Shown here: positions 46,193-58,004 of the stretch, piece after piece | Layout: each line of letters begins with the position of its first letter | Numbering within the stretch: the stretch's first letter is position 1 | Origin: Immersiella caudata | Lineage: Eukaryota; Ascomycota; Sordariomycetes; Sordariales; Lasiosphaeriaceae | NCBI GenBank assembly: GCA_030512335.1 | Contig: JAULSU010000002.1 | Span: 186,001 to 250,000 of the forward strand | Direction: 5' to 3' | Length of the DNA stretch: 64,000 nt | Translations under genes and position numbers: made by a program | The notes under the pieces: model-generated | The model's database searches: none | Seen by the model: the letters and a program-made list of their open reading frames with translations, nothing else | Told to the model about the DNA's origin: nothing

Positions 46193-48682
46193 TCAAATCC
46201 GCCTCATCGCATAATTTTCCAAAGTCTCCATCACAAGACAAAGTTCCTCAAGATCCCTCTGGTCGCGCTCGCGCCTCTTGGCATCGCCCTCCCTCTCGCC
46301 AGCAATGCTGGTAATCACGTCGTCGTCTTGAAGCATCACAATAACAGGGGTGAAGATGGCGGTGGGAAGCTCGCGCAAGATGCCGCTCTCGACGACCAAG
46401 GCGTTGACGTAGCCGACAAAGGAAACGAGGCTTGTCTGCAACGTTTACGGTTAGCCGAGAAAGGGGTTGATGCAAAAAAGGCTTTGGTTCCCAAGCTCAC
46501 CTCGTAATTCTCCTCGACGTGTTTGATTACCCGGCGGGCGGTGGCTTCCTGTGCTGTGTTGGAATGATAAGTGCCAGATCCAGCGGTTCCACCGCTGCCA
46601 TCGGGGACTTGGAGAGCGGTTTGGATCGTTCCTTGGACGGTTCTAAAAACCAGATCCTGGACGGGGTCGAGCAAAGCTGGGCCCAGGGGCGAGCCCTGGG
46701 ACGCAAGGTTCTGAAACACTGCCTTGGCAATGATACCAGGCAGCTTGTTCAGCACGCCGTCCTCTTGTTGCTGGTTCCCTCTGCCCGCTGGGATGTTGCC
46801 GAAGGCTCGCTTTTCCCGAGGGGCCTTTTTTGCGTTTAGTTTGGCGTCGTAGAAGCCCGTGCCGCCCTGCGCATGACAGTAGAGCAAGTCGTTGACGGAT
46901 CGATGAGACCTCATCTCTAGGTCTCTGAGAGCGGGTTTGATAAGCCGCTGGTCGAGGGTGCTGCGCAGGTCAGGGTCGGGACAGGCAGCTGCCAGAGCCA
47001 AGTCGACAAATCGCCCCGTGACATCCCAGACAGCGTCTAGGTGCTTGCTGGAGATGAGACGCCTCTTTTGGGATTGGTACTCGAAAAGGCGGTGGTAGGC
47101 CGATTCGCTGGCCTCGCCGGTGGGCTCCTTGGCGCTCCAGTTGGGGACCCAGGAAGCAACCCAGCTTTCAAACTCGGACAGGCCGACTGGTTCCGGCTTG
47201 GGCCTCGCAGAGATGTTGTCGTCGCTGCTGCTGCTCGACCGAGTGCTTTTGCCCGCAACTTGCACCTCCTTTGTTTTGCCGTCGGCCAACATGGCGGTGG
47301 CGAACGCCTTGTTCAACGCGCGGATGTTGGCGCGGAGTTTCTTGTCCTGGTCGCTGGCGTCTTTGCCCTCAAACGCGGGGAAGAAGGGCTCGCATTCTCG
47401 GCAGGTCGTACCGACCGCGTGCAACTTTTTGCACGGCTCATTCTCGTACACGCCGGAGCATGCCTTGCAGGTGAAGTCCTGGAACTTGGCGGCGATGCCG
47501 ACAAGAAGCCGTCGGCGGCCGACGTCGGTTGAGCGGGATGCGTCCAGGTCGGTGAGCCTGTGGCTGATAGAATCGATCCTAGCCTGAACCTCGAGAATGA
47601 GGCATGGGAGCGCAGCCCGAGTGTGCTCGCGGAAAGCATCCCTGAGAGCGTTTTTGAGCGCCGAGATGCCCTTTTGATGGCTCGGAACATCCCGCCATTT
47701 CTTATTGCTGAGAAAGAATTCTTCCTCTGTCCGATCCCTCTGCGCCAGTGTTTCGGTCAGCCGCTCAGTCCCGTTTTGATTCCTGACCACGTGCCACTTG
47801 CACCTTAGGACTTCGGAAGAGCTGTGGCCGCGCAAAAGCCGCAGAGTCTCCCTGATGGACGAGGCATGGTCAGGGTTGGTGATGACACCAACGATGCGGC
47901 CGACGAGGCCAGGGTCTTCCTGGGAGATGCTCTGCATCATTCTGACCACGCTGAGGTTGTAGAGGGTGGATCGAGCCGTGGTGACGAGGAGGATGAGGTT
48001 GCCCTGGGATCTGACATATCCTTGGACCATGCGTGAAACCATGTCGCGACTCGCTTCATCTTGCACGCCCTCCTCGGCAACCTCAAAGACCCCAGGAAGG
48101 TCAACCAAGTTGACAATGGGAAGATCAGGACCGTGCTTCTCGATGACGAGGGTGTCATCAGCGAGCTGACGAGAGCTGGCACTGGCAGCGCCTGAGCCCG
48201 CATCGTCGTCAACCGAGTACATGACCCCCAACGCGACGGACGCTCTCCGCATCCACTCGTGTAAAGGGACAGAGTCGGTAACAGCGCCGCCAAACTCTGT
48301 GAGCATGGAACGCTCCTGGGCAGTCCTCGAGGGCCCAGGCTCGATAAAGACGCGCTCATGCAGCTGTTCAGATCGCCGGAGAATGAGCTTCGTCGGGAAT
48401 CGAGTGCTGAAAAGAACCACAGCCGGTTAGACATATATACTAGGTCTCAGATGGGTCAAAACGAGTGGGACTTGGGGAGAATACTCACCAGAGCTCCTCT
48501 GACACGGGAAAATGAAATCGGGCAATGGCCTCCAACACGGAGCTCTTACCGCTGGACTGGTTCCCCACCACCACCAGCTGCGGGTACTCGATGTTGCGGG
48601 CAAGCGCCAATCTCCCCAGCCGGTCGATGGCGTCGAACAAGGATACTTGTCCGGGGTCGATCAGATCCTGCGTCTCGTTCAT
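46193..48682 (-). CDS. Dynamin-like GTPase with cysteine-rich stalk insertion
   Basis: Three exons: 48682-48489, 48406-46501 and 46435-46193, 780 residues. Intron 1 (48407-48488, GTGAGT, branch TCTAACC, TTTTCAG) restores the conserved LCTRFPTKL. Intron 2 (46436-46500, GTGAGC to GCAG) leads into the final GED-like exon (SLVSFVGYVNALVVESGIL). G1 is GNQSSGKSS (40-48), G3 DLPG (167-170), and G4 TNPD (241-244) with Asn where TKPD is usual. The middle/stalk domain contains CKAC-x8-C-x9-CREC within about 30 residues (minus strand 47385-47480), which I do not expect in this family. Architecture is that of fungal Mx/dynamin-like proteins, membrane-remodelling or unknown GTPases often expanded in filamentous fungi. 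Confidence 0.85.
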
Positions 48683-49652
48683 GTCGGGAGGATCTTCTCG
48701 AGAGGTCCAAGAACGCCAAGATATGAGAGTTGACGTTTGGATAAAGGTGCTGCTCTTGACGGTGGAGCGTAAAATGTTGGACAGGTCAGGGAAATGTTGG
48801 ACAGGTTAGGGAACTGCTGAGAGGTTTCGAGGACAGCCATGGCCGGTGATATATATACGAGACCATCATGGAGACCTCAATATATTTGGACCTCTGGGGG
48901 TCTGGAAGGCGAGTTGTACTGCTACTTGGCAGGTTCCTGACGATAGAGGTCCTTTACATGAGAGAGGTACTCGGAGGCGCAGTCCTGATCCCTTGGGGAC
49001 AGACGGAATTGAACGCTGGCGGAACGCATCATGGTAACTGCCTGGTAACTGCCCCGTGGTATTATTTCTTTTGGCGACTTGTTCTGAAACTGTACCAGAT
49101 ACCTTGCGAAAAGCAAAAGCTATTGAGTGGCCGAATCGTTCTGCAGGCCGGTGAACCTATCAGCATCAACAAAATTGGTCTGCATTTGCAAGCACCCAAA
49201 CGGACCTGTGAAGTCGAGAGCGTATGCGAGGTGTCAAGTAAGTTAGGCTTCTGGCCAGTGATGGTCCCTCGGTGGAGACCCTCCATCATGACATGGCTGT
49301 GAGAATTGGCCGCCTATCGCAGTTGCACACGCCTGCGTGCGGGTCAATGCGTGTGGGTGGCAAATACAAAAGTCGCAGCGCCTGACGGGACCTTCCGAGT
49401 TGCTGCCTCACATAGGTCCTCCAAAAATTGCGCTCCACGCTACGCGACCTGCAGTGGTTTTCTCGTGGGGATCACTGGGAGATGCGAATTATTTTGTCCA
49501 CTACATGCTGGTAAAACCTAGCGCAGGGCGCCTTCTCCTCTTCCATCGACAACCGGTTCGTTTCATCGCGTTCTCTTCATCTTTTCCCTGCCACACAAAA
49601 AAAAAAAATAAAAAAAAAATTGAAGCCAACTCCTCTTGTTCGGTACTCTGCC
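48683..49652. other. Divergent promoter region
   Basis: About 970 nt between the dynamin-like gene and the Clr5 gene. An A-rich tract (49598-49619) directly precedes the Clr5-gene start. A 144-codon frame at 48868-49302 has no family signature. Confidence 0.5.
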
Positions 49653-52223
49653 ATGGACCTCCAGGACAGCGCTGATTTGGAAGACGGTCCATGTTTTGAG
49701 CCCTCGGGCAACACGCAATCCCCCAATCTCTTTGGCCTTGATACGTTTCCAGCCTTTGACTACCAAGACAGAACGTTCCGCCCGGCCCTCGCGACACGGT
49801 ATCATGGTGACCCGTCGGAAATCAGCAACGTCCATCTCACCCAGACGACCTACGGCGCGGCCTGGAATTACGGCGCGGCCTGGAATGACGGCGCCCCGGG
49901 GCTCCTGATGAACCGAGCTCAGGACACCCCTTTCGATCAGGGCTATCCGCTTGACCCCGGTATCAGACCCGACAGCTTCATGGCGGCATCGTTTTCCAAT
50001 GTTGACGAGCCCTTATTCTGTCTCAGTAACGCCCAGAACTCCTTGCATGATGACCAACCCGTCGTCAGAATCCCTTGTGAGATCATCGGAGATGATCCCC
50101 GTCGAGCCCGTCGCCGTGTCATCCGCAGCGATGACCAAGGCAGAGGAGGAAGCCAAGGGTCTGGGTTGGGACGCATTCAGCGGTCGTTGAGAAACGCTGA
50201 CCAGGAGTCATCTGAGAGTGGCCATCGTGGTGCCCCAAAGAAGCAAATCGCACCGAAGAAGATTGCCTGGGAAAAGTGGAAGGATCAGCTCAGACACATG
50301 TATTTGGACCTGAATCACACCGCAGAGGAGATTTGCTTTGAGCTGGAACTTGTTTACGGACTGGAGATTGCGTGAGTGAATCTTGAATGCATCGTTTCTT
50401 CCTCCTTCCCTACCTCTGAGGTACTAACGCCAGACAGGGAAAGCACTCTCACGAACAAGTTTAGTCGGTGGAGGGTCAAGAAGAATACGGGTCACTCCCA
50501 ACAACAGCCAACATCACGAGTCAACCGTCGGACGCGACCAGCAACGCGGCATGCGGTGGACGAGCGGTACCACGTCTTCAAGAAACATTTGGGTTTCTCG
50601 AGAAAGTACGGAGATCCTGGAATGGTTCCGTCCATCTCCCAAGAGCCACATGCCCGTCACTGCGAAATGCTGCATGCCCTTGACGTCTTCGCCAAGGGCC
50701 TTGACGATCCCAAGAGGCGGGATGCCCCTCTACCTGGCCGCATCTCGCTCTGGCAGCTTACTTTGGACCGATGCCAGCACTTTGCATCAATCTATGAGTC
50801 AAAATCCGGCCAGATTCCCGTGTTTTTGTTCAACCGGCTCCTGGACGACTTGGCGAGCCACGTGGTGCCGAACGATCCAATGTTCCTGGTTTGCATATGG
50901 AGAGTCTGTCTTGTGCTGCTCAGCGCCCGCTTCCGAGGACGGAACAATTACACTCGCTTCGTATTTGTCCGCCTTTTCCTCCAAAGAATGTATCATAGCA
51001 TTCGGCACGTCCAGCAGAATGAGGATCATCCTGTTCCGGTGATCCTAGGTGCACTCGTCTGGATTATTGTGGGTGCCCCAAACTCGTTCAAGTGGTCGCT
51101 GGTCATGGGCTCCTGGAAGTCCCGGGACATGCTAGACCAGGGCTTTGGACGGACTCTGGACATCGAATCACTCGAGGTTGGCGCGTTTTGCGTCCAGAAC
51201 TGGCGGTCCAGCTTCGAAACGGACTTTGAGAAACTGCAAGCTCGATACCTCCCCCTCATCCACAACGCAGTCTCAACGCCCCTGCCCGAGGACAAGATTG
51301 CCGTCTTGCATTGTTATGTCAGCGCCTTGGATCGAATGGTGCCAGACACGCTTCGCAATGACGAGATCACACCGGTGCTGCTTCCTCACCTCGCAACTCT
51401 CCTCGAGCAAACCTCGGCGCTGACGCGCCGGGCAGCAGCCGCCGGGCAGCTGAGATACGGGACTACTACTAGTGCATTTGCCTTCTCAACCGTGCTGGCG
51501 GCCAAAATTCTACTCGACGGGAAGCGGCACCACATTCAGATCTTGCAAGACGCGTTGCGCCCGAGCAAGCCATACCACGTGTACATGGAGGACGCCATCA
51601 AGATGCTCAGCCGCGGCGACATGGACTGCCAGGTCAAAGCGTATGAGCTTTCGAAGCGCCTCAGCGTCTGGTTCAAAACATTCCGCTTGGGGGAGAAGAC
51701 GCAGCCACGGGACTTGGCCAAAGACAGCAAGCGCGGCCAGATGCGGCCGCGCGGACGGGACTCGCTGCCAGATTTCAGACAAGAGAGAGGCCGAGCTTCT
51801 AGGCTACAGGCTCAGCTGTTCAAGTTCCCAGGTTGCAGGGGTTCCTGGCAAAAGGGGCAGAAGGAGAAGGGGCAAAAGGAGAAGGGATGGTTGGGCGAGC
51901 AGCGACGTCGAGCCCGCGACCGCCACGATTCCGAGCTGACATGCTTGTATCGCGAAGCAGGGATGCCCGAAGCCCACCCCCGGAGAAGCCCCCGGCCATC
52001 ACAGCCCTGGCGTGAATCCCTCCCGAAGGTGGGACACCTCAGCAACCTTTCGCCTGATCGTCGGACATGTGAGGTCTGCCGGGTCATTTTCCCTTCCCGA
52101 AGAAGCATGAAAAGCCACCTCGAAGCTTGCAAAGCAGCCAATGCCCAAGAACCCAGTCCTTGGCAGCAGGCAGTCGATATCGGGCCAACGATCGACCCTC
52201 GGGTTCTGTGCTCCTTCTCATGA
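49653..52223 (+). CDS. Clr5-domain protein with C-terminal zinc finger
   Basis: Two exons, 49653-50371 and 50438-52223, 834 residues. The intron (50372-50437, GTGAGT, branch TACTAAC, GACAG) lies inside the Clr5 domain. Residues about 204-255 read WEKWKDQLRHMYL...HTAEEI...NKFSRWRVKKN, the Clr5 pattern named for a fission-yeast silencing factor. A long helical region of unknown fold follows. Near the end a lysine/glutamine repeat (KGQKEKGQKEKG) precedes a CxxC-x12-H-x3-C finger (starting about 784: CEVC...HLEAC). Near the N-terminus an 18-bp tandem duplication gives GAAWNYGAAWND. Clr5 proteins are common in fungal genomes and frequently adjoin incompatibility genes. DNA or chromatin binding is inferred. 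Confidence 0.75.
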
Positions 52224-52526
52224 ACAACACTGGCCGGAAAGGAGAGGCGCAACGATCAAAGAATGAAATTAAATCAAACTTTCCTGCAAAGGGGAGGGTA
52301 TTGCGGGATACTTGTGTATACACTTGGGTACCTAACTAGATAGCCACCCTGGGAGAGGGCGCAGCGAGGAATGGAGATTGCGGGACTGGAGAACAGCACT
52401 AACAGGGCTGCGACGTGAATGGCGACAGATGGGGGATGTTCGCCGGCCGCTGTCTTGGACTGCCTGAAGTGGTGAAGCAAGTAGTCTCGGTACCTTCTAC
52501 GTGATGCAACCAATGCACTTTGCCTC
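52224..52526. other. Intergenic
   Basis: 3' flank of the Clr5 gene up to a HET relic on the opposite strand. Nothing else seen. Confidence 0.5.
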
Positions 52527-52760
52527 TTATTCATCCAGGATAGCCTGTCCATCCATAATCCCGTACAGATAGCAAGCCTGAGGACCTACGAACCTGCATC
52601 TCCTCCCTGTCTCTCCCAACTGATTCTTTCTGCTTACTGATTTGCCGCAAAATCACTAGAGTCTTCATACCGAGGAACACGTGAACCTCATCTCCAATCT
52701 TGGCATCTTCACCAATTGAAAAAAAAACACGCTCCACGTCAACATCGGCTCCAGCACAAC
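52527..52760 (-). pseudogene. Relic of a HET protein C-terminus
   Basis: Minus-strand reading gives EDAKIGDEVHVFLG then LVILRQ, and after a frame change RFVGPQACYLYGIMDGQ and a stop at 52529-52527. In heterokaryon-incompatibility (HET) proteins the C-terminal part has the order: GD-V-V-G, then LR, then VGe-YVhGiMdGE. All three blocks are here in that order. The two parts are in different frames (a GTAAGC...ACAG stretch of only about 31 nt could be an intron but is very short), and no HET domain lies upstream on this strand. I read it as a broken gene end. Confidence 0.55.
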
Positions 52761-52831
52761 CAACTTTGATCAACATTGAAGCCATTTGATCAGGCCCTCG
52801 TGCTAAGCATGACGGGCGCACGAAAGCTCTC

Positions 52832-53030
52832 TTGGAAGTGCACTACTCTACCGATGGATGCATTTCAAGCGGGGACCTCAAAGTTTCCGACGAGAGAGAC
52901 AGAGTCTACGGCCTTCCTCGGCATCCTAAACGCAATGTGTGCGCGTATTGCGACATGACCAAGCCGAATATACAACCAGACTACCATTTCGACAGCCCAA
53001 CACTTCCACAGCTCCTTGTACAAAAAATCA
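52832..53030 (+). pseudogene. Relic of a HET-domain core
   Basis: Plus-strand frame contains SDERDRVYGL followed about 22 residues later by IQPDYHF. In HET domains the end of the core is (D)xRDrVYGLLG with xxPDYs about 20-25 residues on. The upstream part of the domain and everything after about 53030 is missing or unrecognisable. It is divergent from the C-terminal relic next to it, so the two cannot come from one intact gene without an inversion. Confidence 0.45.
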
Positions 53031-53152
53031 CGTGTGCCATCATTTCCGACACAGAGTGTCTGGCGTTGTTTGGAACGGGCTCCGACCCTGTCTCCTGGAA
53101 AACCAAAAGAGCTTGCGTCGTGGGCGCTGGATCTGACACAGTGTGTTTTTGG

Positions 53153-53172
53153 CCCCCCCCCCCCCCCCCCCC
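53153..53172. repeat. C20 homopolymer
   Basis: Twenty uninterrupted C between the HET relic and the next fragment; unusually long and prone to length error. Confidence 0.9.
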
Positions 53173-53331
53173 ACTGATAAATTGTGGGATATCACTCGAC
53201 CACGATTCATGGCGTCGGGGGGAGACGAGAAAATCTCCAGCAAACCTAGCACATGTTGACCAACATACCTAGCGAGACATACGGCAGTACAGGCCAGACC
53301 CAAGCTCGAAACCTTGTGGCGAACCATAACC

Positions 53332-53570
53332 ATGGACCGGGGCCCAAGGAACGAGTATCCGGCCCCCGCGACGTTTTCCCAGGATTTTTACGAGCTGATC
53401 AAGGAAGAAATCATCGTGTTCACCCCGCCTTCCGCCCTTAGTCTACTTCCAGGTTGTTTCGGGCCATGCAGTTCTGGGCTACCGCATCAGGGATGCCAAA
53501 GAGATGGAGGTCGACTTGTCCTTCCAACGTTCTTTCTATGCCAACCTGCGTGATAGCCTGATCGAAAGTT
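53332..53570 (+). pseudogene. Possible broken coding fragment, unknown family
   Basis: From the ATG at 53332 the frame reads a plausible protein start (DRGPRNEYPAPATFSQDFY, then ELIKEEIIVF). A shift by one base then continues as FQVVSGHAVLGYRIRDAKE and SFYANLRDSLI. Both halves look coding by composition, but no splice pair joins them convincingly. I do not recognise the family. It may be further debris of an accessory gene. Confidence 0.3.
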
Positions 53571-54083
53571 GGGCCCCGCCCGCCCAACCCCACTTGGTCT
53601 CTCGTGATTTTCCAACACAGTTGTGTCTTTCTTTTCTAATCTTTCGAATCCCAACACCAAAAAAATCCTTGAGTTTTCGACCCACCCGCTCACTTTGAAA
53701 CTCAATTGACCGACAAACCCCCTCCCCTTGTCTCGATGGCCACGCCGTGCGATTGTCCTTGCGCTTCATGTTGTCCGAGTCGTCCAATGCAATCTTGGCG
53801 ATTCCGCCAATCAGCTTTCGTGCGACCAAGGTCCGCGTCAACTCGGGAGAGTCGAATTGAAATGTCGAGCCAAGACGCCCAAGTCAGGTGATCGCAGGCA
53901 TTCTCCTGCAGGACAGGCGCGCAGCCCAACCTGTGTGCAATCCCCGCCTTCGTCAGGCGTCTGTCGTCGCTCTTGTGGGAAATTCGGCACCAGATGCACC
54001 GGCACCAGCACCGGCACCGGCGCCGGCAGGGTCAACCCAAGGCAACTCTGGAATCGTTCTCCTGATACCTACCCGTCCCTGCC
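53571..54083. other. 5' flank of the NLR gene
   Basis: About 510 nt without a supported gene, leading to the NLR start. It includes a short GGCACC-type repeat near 53995-54030. Confidence 0.5.
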
Positions 54084-57000
54084 ATGGCTTCCGGTTCGGA
54101 AAAGCAGGGGCGGCCCCGCTTGCTCAAGTTCAGTTGGAGGTCCAGGAAGTCGGGCGCGACCAGTCTCCACGCGCCCAGCGACTCTGCTGCCTCACCGACA
54201 CCGACCTTGTCTGAGAGCCCATCATTGACGGGCAATTGCCGCAAAGGGCTTCGAATCCTCCACCAGCCGCGGGTCGTGGAGACGGACATTATCTTCATCC
54301 ATGGGCTGACGGGCGACTCGCACGACACATGGGTGTCCAACTCGGGCGTCTACTGGCCGACGCAGCTGCTCGCGAAGGACCTCCCAAACTGTCGAATCAT
54401 GACGTTCGGTTACGATGCCGACGTTGTCAAGCTCCTCGGTCCTGTCAGTCAGAACCGCGTGAGGGATCATGCAGCTGACCTCATTGGCGATCTTGCGTCG
54501 ATCCGCGGTCCGGATAACACGGCCTCAACTCCCATCATTTTCGTCGTTCACAGCCTCGGGGGGCTTGTAGCGAAAAAAGCGCTCTGCTTGTCGGAGCAGG
54601 CGATCGGCGCACACGAGCAACAGCTCCACAACTGCGCCGTTGCGCTTGCCTTTCTCGGAACCCCCCACAGGGGATCTGGTCTCGCTCCCTTTGCCGCCGG
54701 AGTCGCCCAAATTCTCAAAGCAGCGCAAAAGAGGGTCAACACTGAAATCCTGTCGCTGCTTCAGAGGGATTCAGAGGTCCTTGCCGATGTCGACGCCGCA
54801 TTTGGAACGTGGCTGCGGAAAAGAGGCAGCAAGGTTCAGGTGACGTGTTTCTCCGAAGCATACGAACTTCCCGGCATCGGGCTCGTAAGAGACACCGCAT
54901 CTGGAAGATAGGGGGCTGTGGCTGACAAGTTTGATGCACCTAGGTTGTTTCGAGGGAGTCTTCTCAGATCACCGGTTATCCGTGCTATTCGATCCCAGCA
55001 AATCATATGGTAATGTTCATCATCACACGTCACCGTTGTGATTAAGTTCTGCATGCCCGCTAACTCTGATCTGCGTCTAGGACATGGTGAGATTCAGCAG
55101 CCCGGATGAAATAGGGTATCGCCGGGTCAGGGGAGAACTGGAACGTTGGGTGCAGAAATCTGACATTGGCACCTTTGGTACGTTTGTTAACGACCATGAT
55201 GTTGTTGTCCAAGTGCTAACATGGCTGCAGCCGAGGAAGATATTCAAGGTACTTAGCTCGAATGCCACTGAACGACACGGCTGTCGGGCATGGCTAATAA
55301 ACCATGGCTCAGGATGCCTTAGATCCCTCGCCTTTCCTGAGATGGAAGAACGCTTTCTGGAGACCATGAACAATATTGAAGGTACATGCACCTGGCTGAA
55401 CAGCCACCCTGTGTACCATTCCTGGCTCGCAAACGATCGAGGCCTTCTTTGGATCAAGGGAAAACCAGGTGCTGGAAAGTCCACTCTCATGAAATTCGCC
55501 GTCCAACAAGCAAAGTCAGCAGCTGCCGCATCTTCGAAGGTCATGACCTTCTTCTTCCACGGGCGAGGAACGGAGCTGCAAAAGTCCTCCATTGGCCTGT
55601 TTCGCGCCATTGCTCACCAAATCGGCATGGTGGACAGTCGATATATCAAGCCGCTAGTGCGTGAGTTTCGACAGCGGAAGTTCGGTGCTCGGAGCTGGAC
55701 CTGGACGCCACTTGAACTTGAAAACCACTTGGTCGTGTCTATCCTCCCGGCGATACTCTCGGACACCCCTGTTCGGATTTTTATTGACGCGCTTGACGAA
55801 TGTGGCGACGCTCCTGCACGAATGCTCGTCGAGAGCTTGGGCCGTATCCAGAGGATGTGCTTGAACTCTCGATTTGGGCTCTCGATGTGCTTTGCTTGCC
55901 GGCACTACCCGATAATTGCGCCAAGCTTCTGCCAAGAGATTTGGGTTGAAAATGAAAACGAGCGGGACATTTTCCTTTACATTCAGAAACGGCTGGAACA
56001 CTCCATCCCCAACATGGACGACCGACTGATGCTTGGAAACGCCATCGAAATCCGGTCCCAGCATGTTTCCCAGTGGGTGGTTCTCGTCGTTCCAAAGGTT
56101 ATCTGGTTATGGGAAGAAGGAAACTCTCTCAAGCAGCTTCTGGGCCACATCGAGCGAATTCCCGAGGAGTTGCACCTTCTGTACGGATCGATCCTGCAGA
56201 CCCTTACATCGAAACAACCTTCCAGGAGCATGAAGTTATTTCAGTGGGTCTGCTTTGGGTTCAAGGCGCTCTCATTGCCCGAACTGCGCTGGGCCATGAA
56301 TGTGGACGCCAGGGTCGACCGAGCAGGCATGACCCTGGACGTCTGGACGACGGAGCTCGACTACATCGAAACCGACGACCAAATGAAACGGCTACTGCCT
56401 TCGCTTTCAGGTGGCCTAGTTGAACTCACAAAGTTCGGGATCCAGCTCATCCACCAGTCTGTCCAAGACTTTCTTTTCAGCAGAGGATTCGCCGCCTTGG
56501 ATCTCTTGCAGTCTGGAGGACAGGAGAGCTACACTGTTGGCCAGGGGCATAGTCGTCTGGCGCGCTCCTGTCTCGTCTATTACCTCGCCATCCGGAGACA
56601 GCATCTGACTAGCTTTCACTCGCTCCGCACCGAGGATATCAAGCTCATCGCTGATAAAAACCCACTTCTGACCTACAGTCTGCGGAACTGGTTAGAGCAC
56701 GCCAGATTGGGAGATAGCGCGCTCATGTCTCAAGCTAATCTCATCGAATTCCTTCCTGGTCAATCCAACCACTGCCTGGAGCACTGGGAGCTCATGTCAA
56801 ACGCCTGCCTCGTTAGACATCCACTCTCACCCAACCCGGGCACGACGTTGCTGCATGAGGCTGCCAAGTACAGTCTGTACAGTCTAATACCGGTAACACT
56901 TGACCATATGTCCGTCAACGTTGTGGATGCTCTGGGCCGGACGCCCATCTCAATCGCGGCGCAATACACTGGTTCTCGCATGGTTCAATACCTCCTTTCG

Positions 57001-57999
57001 TGTCCCGGCATCGATATAAATAAGAGCGACGCCGGGGGGCGCACGCCACTGGCCTATGCCATTGAGACCCAGGATCTGAAAGCTGTTGACCTTGTCTTGG
57101 GCCATCACAGCTTCGACGCTGCCGTCAACTTGGAGGTCGAATACCAGATGGAACAACACCATGGTTCGGCAATATGCCATGCAATTCGTCATTTCAACGC
57201 AGGCATCATAGCACGTTGTCTCAGCTACCCTTCGCAAAGGGGCCTTCATCCTCGACCCATCATCAAGGCGTTGATCCAAACCTGTCGGAACCACCACATC
57301 GGCTATGGTCATTGGTACGAAAGACATAAAATCCTCGAGGCGTTTGAAGCAACCCACCGACACGCGCAATTTTCTGAGCCCCCAAATTTCAACGAGCCGA
57401 TATTATTCGACCAGAAACTAGGCCAAGTGCCACCCCTTTTCTATCTATGCAGGTCGTTCTCTGTCGTAGGATTATCCTCGGTGCTCTCATGTTTCCATAC
57501 CGGTTTCGATATCAACATTGCAAGTGCGACAGGACAGCGCGTTCTACACGTCGTCGTCATTACGATGTCGGAATACCGAAACTCCACTGAACAGTTGAAG
57601 GAGGGGCTTAGAGTGATAACCTTTCTCCTCGGTCAATTTCCGTCTCTTAACGTCAACCTTGCTGATGGAAGTGGCCTCACCCCCTTGGAGTTTGCCATCA
57701 GCCACGAAGATTTGGACGGGGCGACAAAGACAAGGATAGTTGAGATACTATTAAGTCGGCAGGACTTGGACATCAACAGGAGAACTACGCTGGGTGTGCC
57801 TCCAGTCTGTCGGGCGGCGCAGCTGAAACTAACTGGGGTAGTAGAGCTTTTGCTTTCTGAAGCACGGCTCATGCCGGCTGAGAATGTAGGGGATTGGCAG
57901 ATTGTTCAGGATTTTGTAAACGAGATTGGCAAAAGTGTGTCTTGGGCCATTGATCCAGGCACCCCCAACACTTTGGATTTCTTGTATATTGATCCATAG
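54084..57999 (+). CDS. NLR-like STAND protein: serine esterase, NACHT, ankyrin repeats
   Basis: Five exons: 54084-54884, 54944-55009, 55081-55177, 55231-55248 (18 nt) and 55313-57999, 1222 residues. Introns are 59, 71, 53 and 64 nt with good GT-AG ends. Removing the last two yields AEEDIQGCLRSLAFPEM, the usual linker before NACHT; together they are 117 nt, so the frame also reads through if retained. Residues about 65-260 are an alpha/beta hydrolase (SesB/DUF676 type): IIFIHGLTGD, nucleophile VHSLGG (Ser about 157), GTPHRG (His about 195). The NACHT domain has P-loop GKPGAGKST (about 377-385) and FIDALDECG (about 484-492). Residues about 830-1200 contain ankyrin-like repeats (TTLLHEAAKY, GRTPISIAA, GRTPLAYAI, GLTPLEFAI). 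Fungal NLRs of this kind act in allorecognition and cell death; activity here is inferred. Confidence 0.88.
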
Positions 58000-58004
58000 A
58001 CCTC

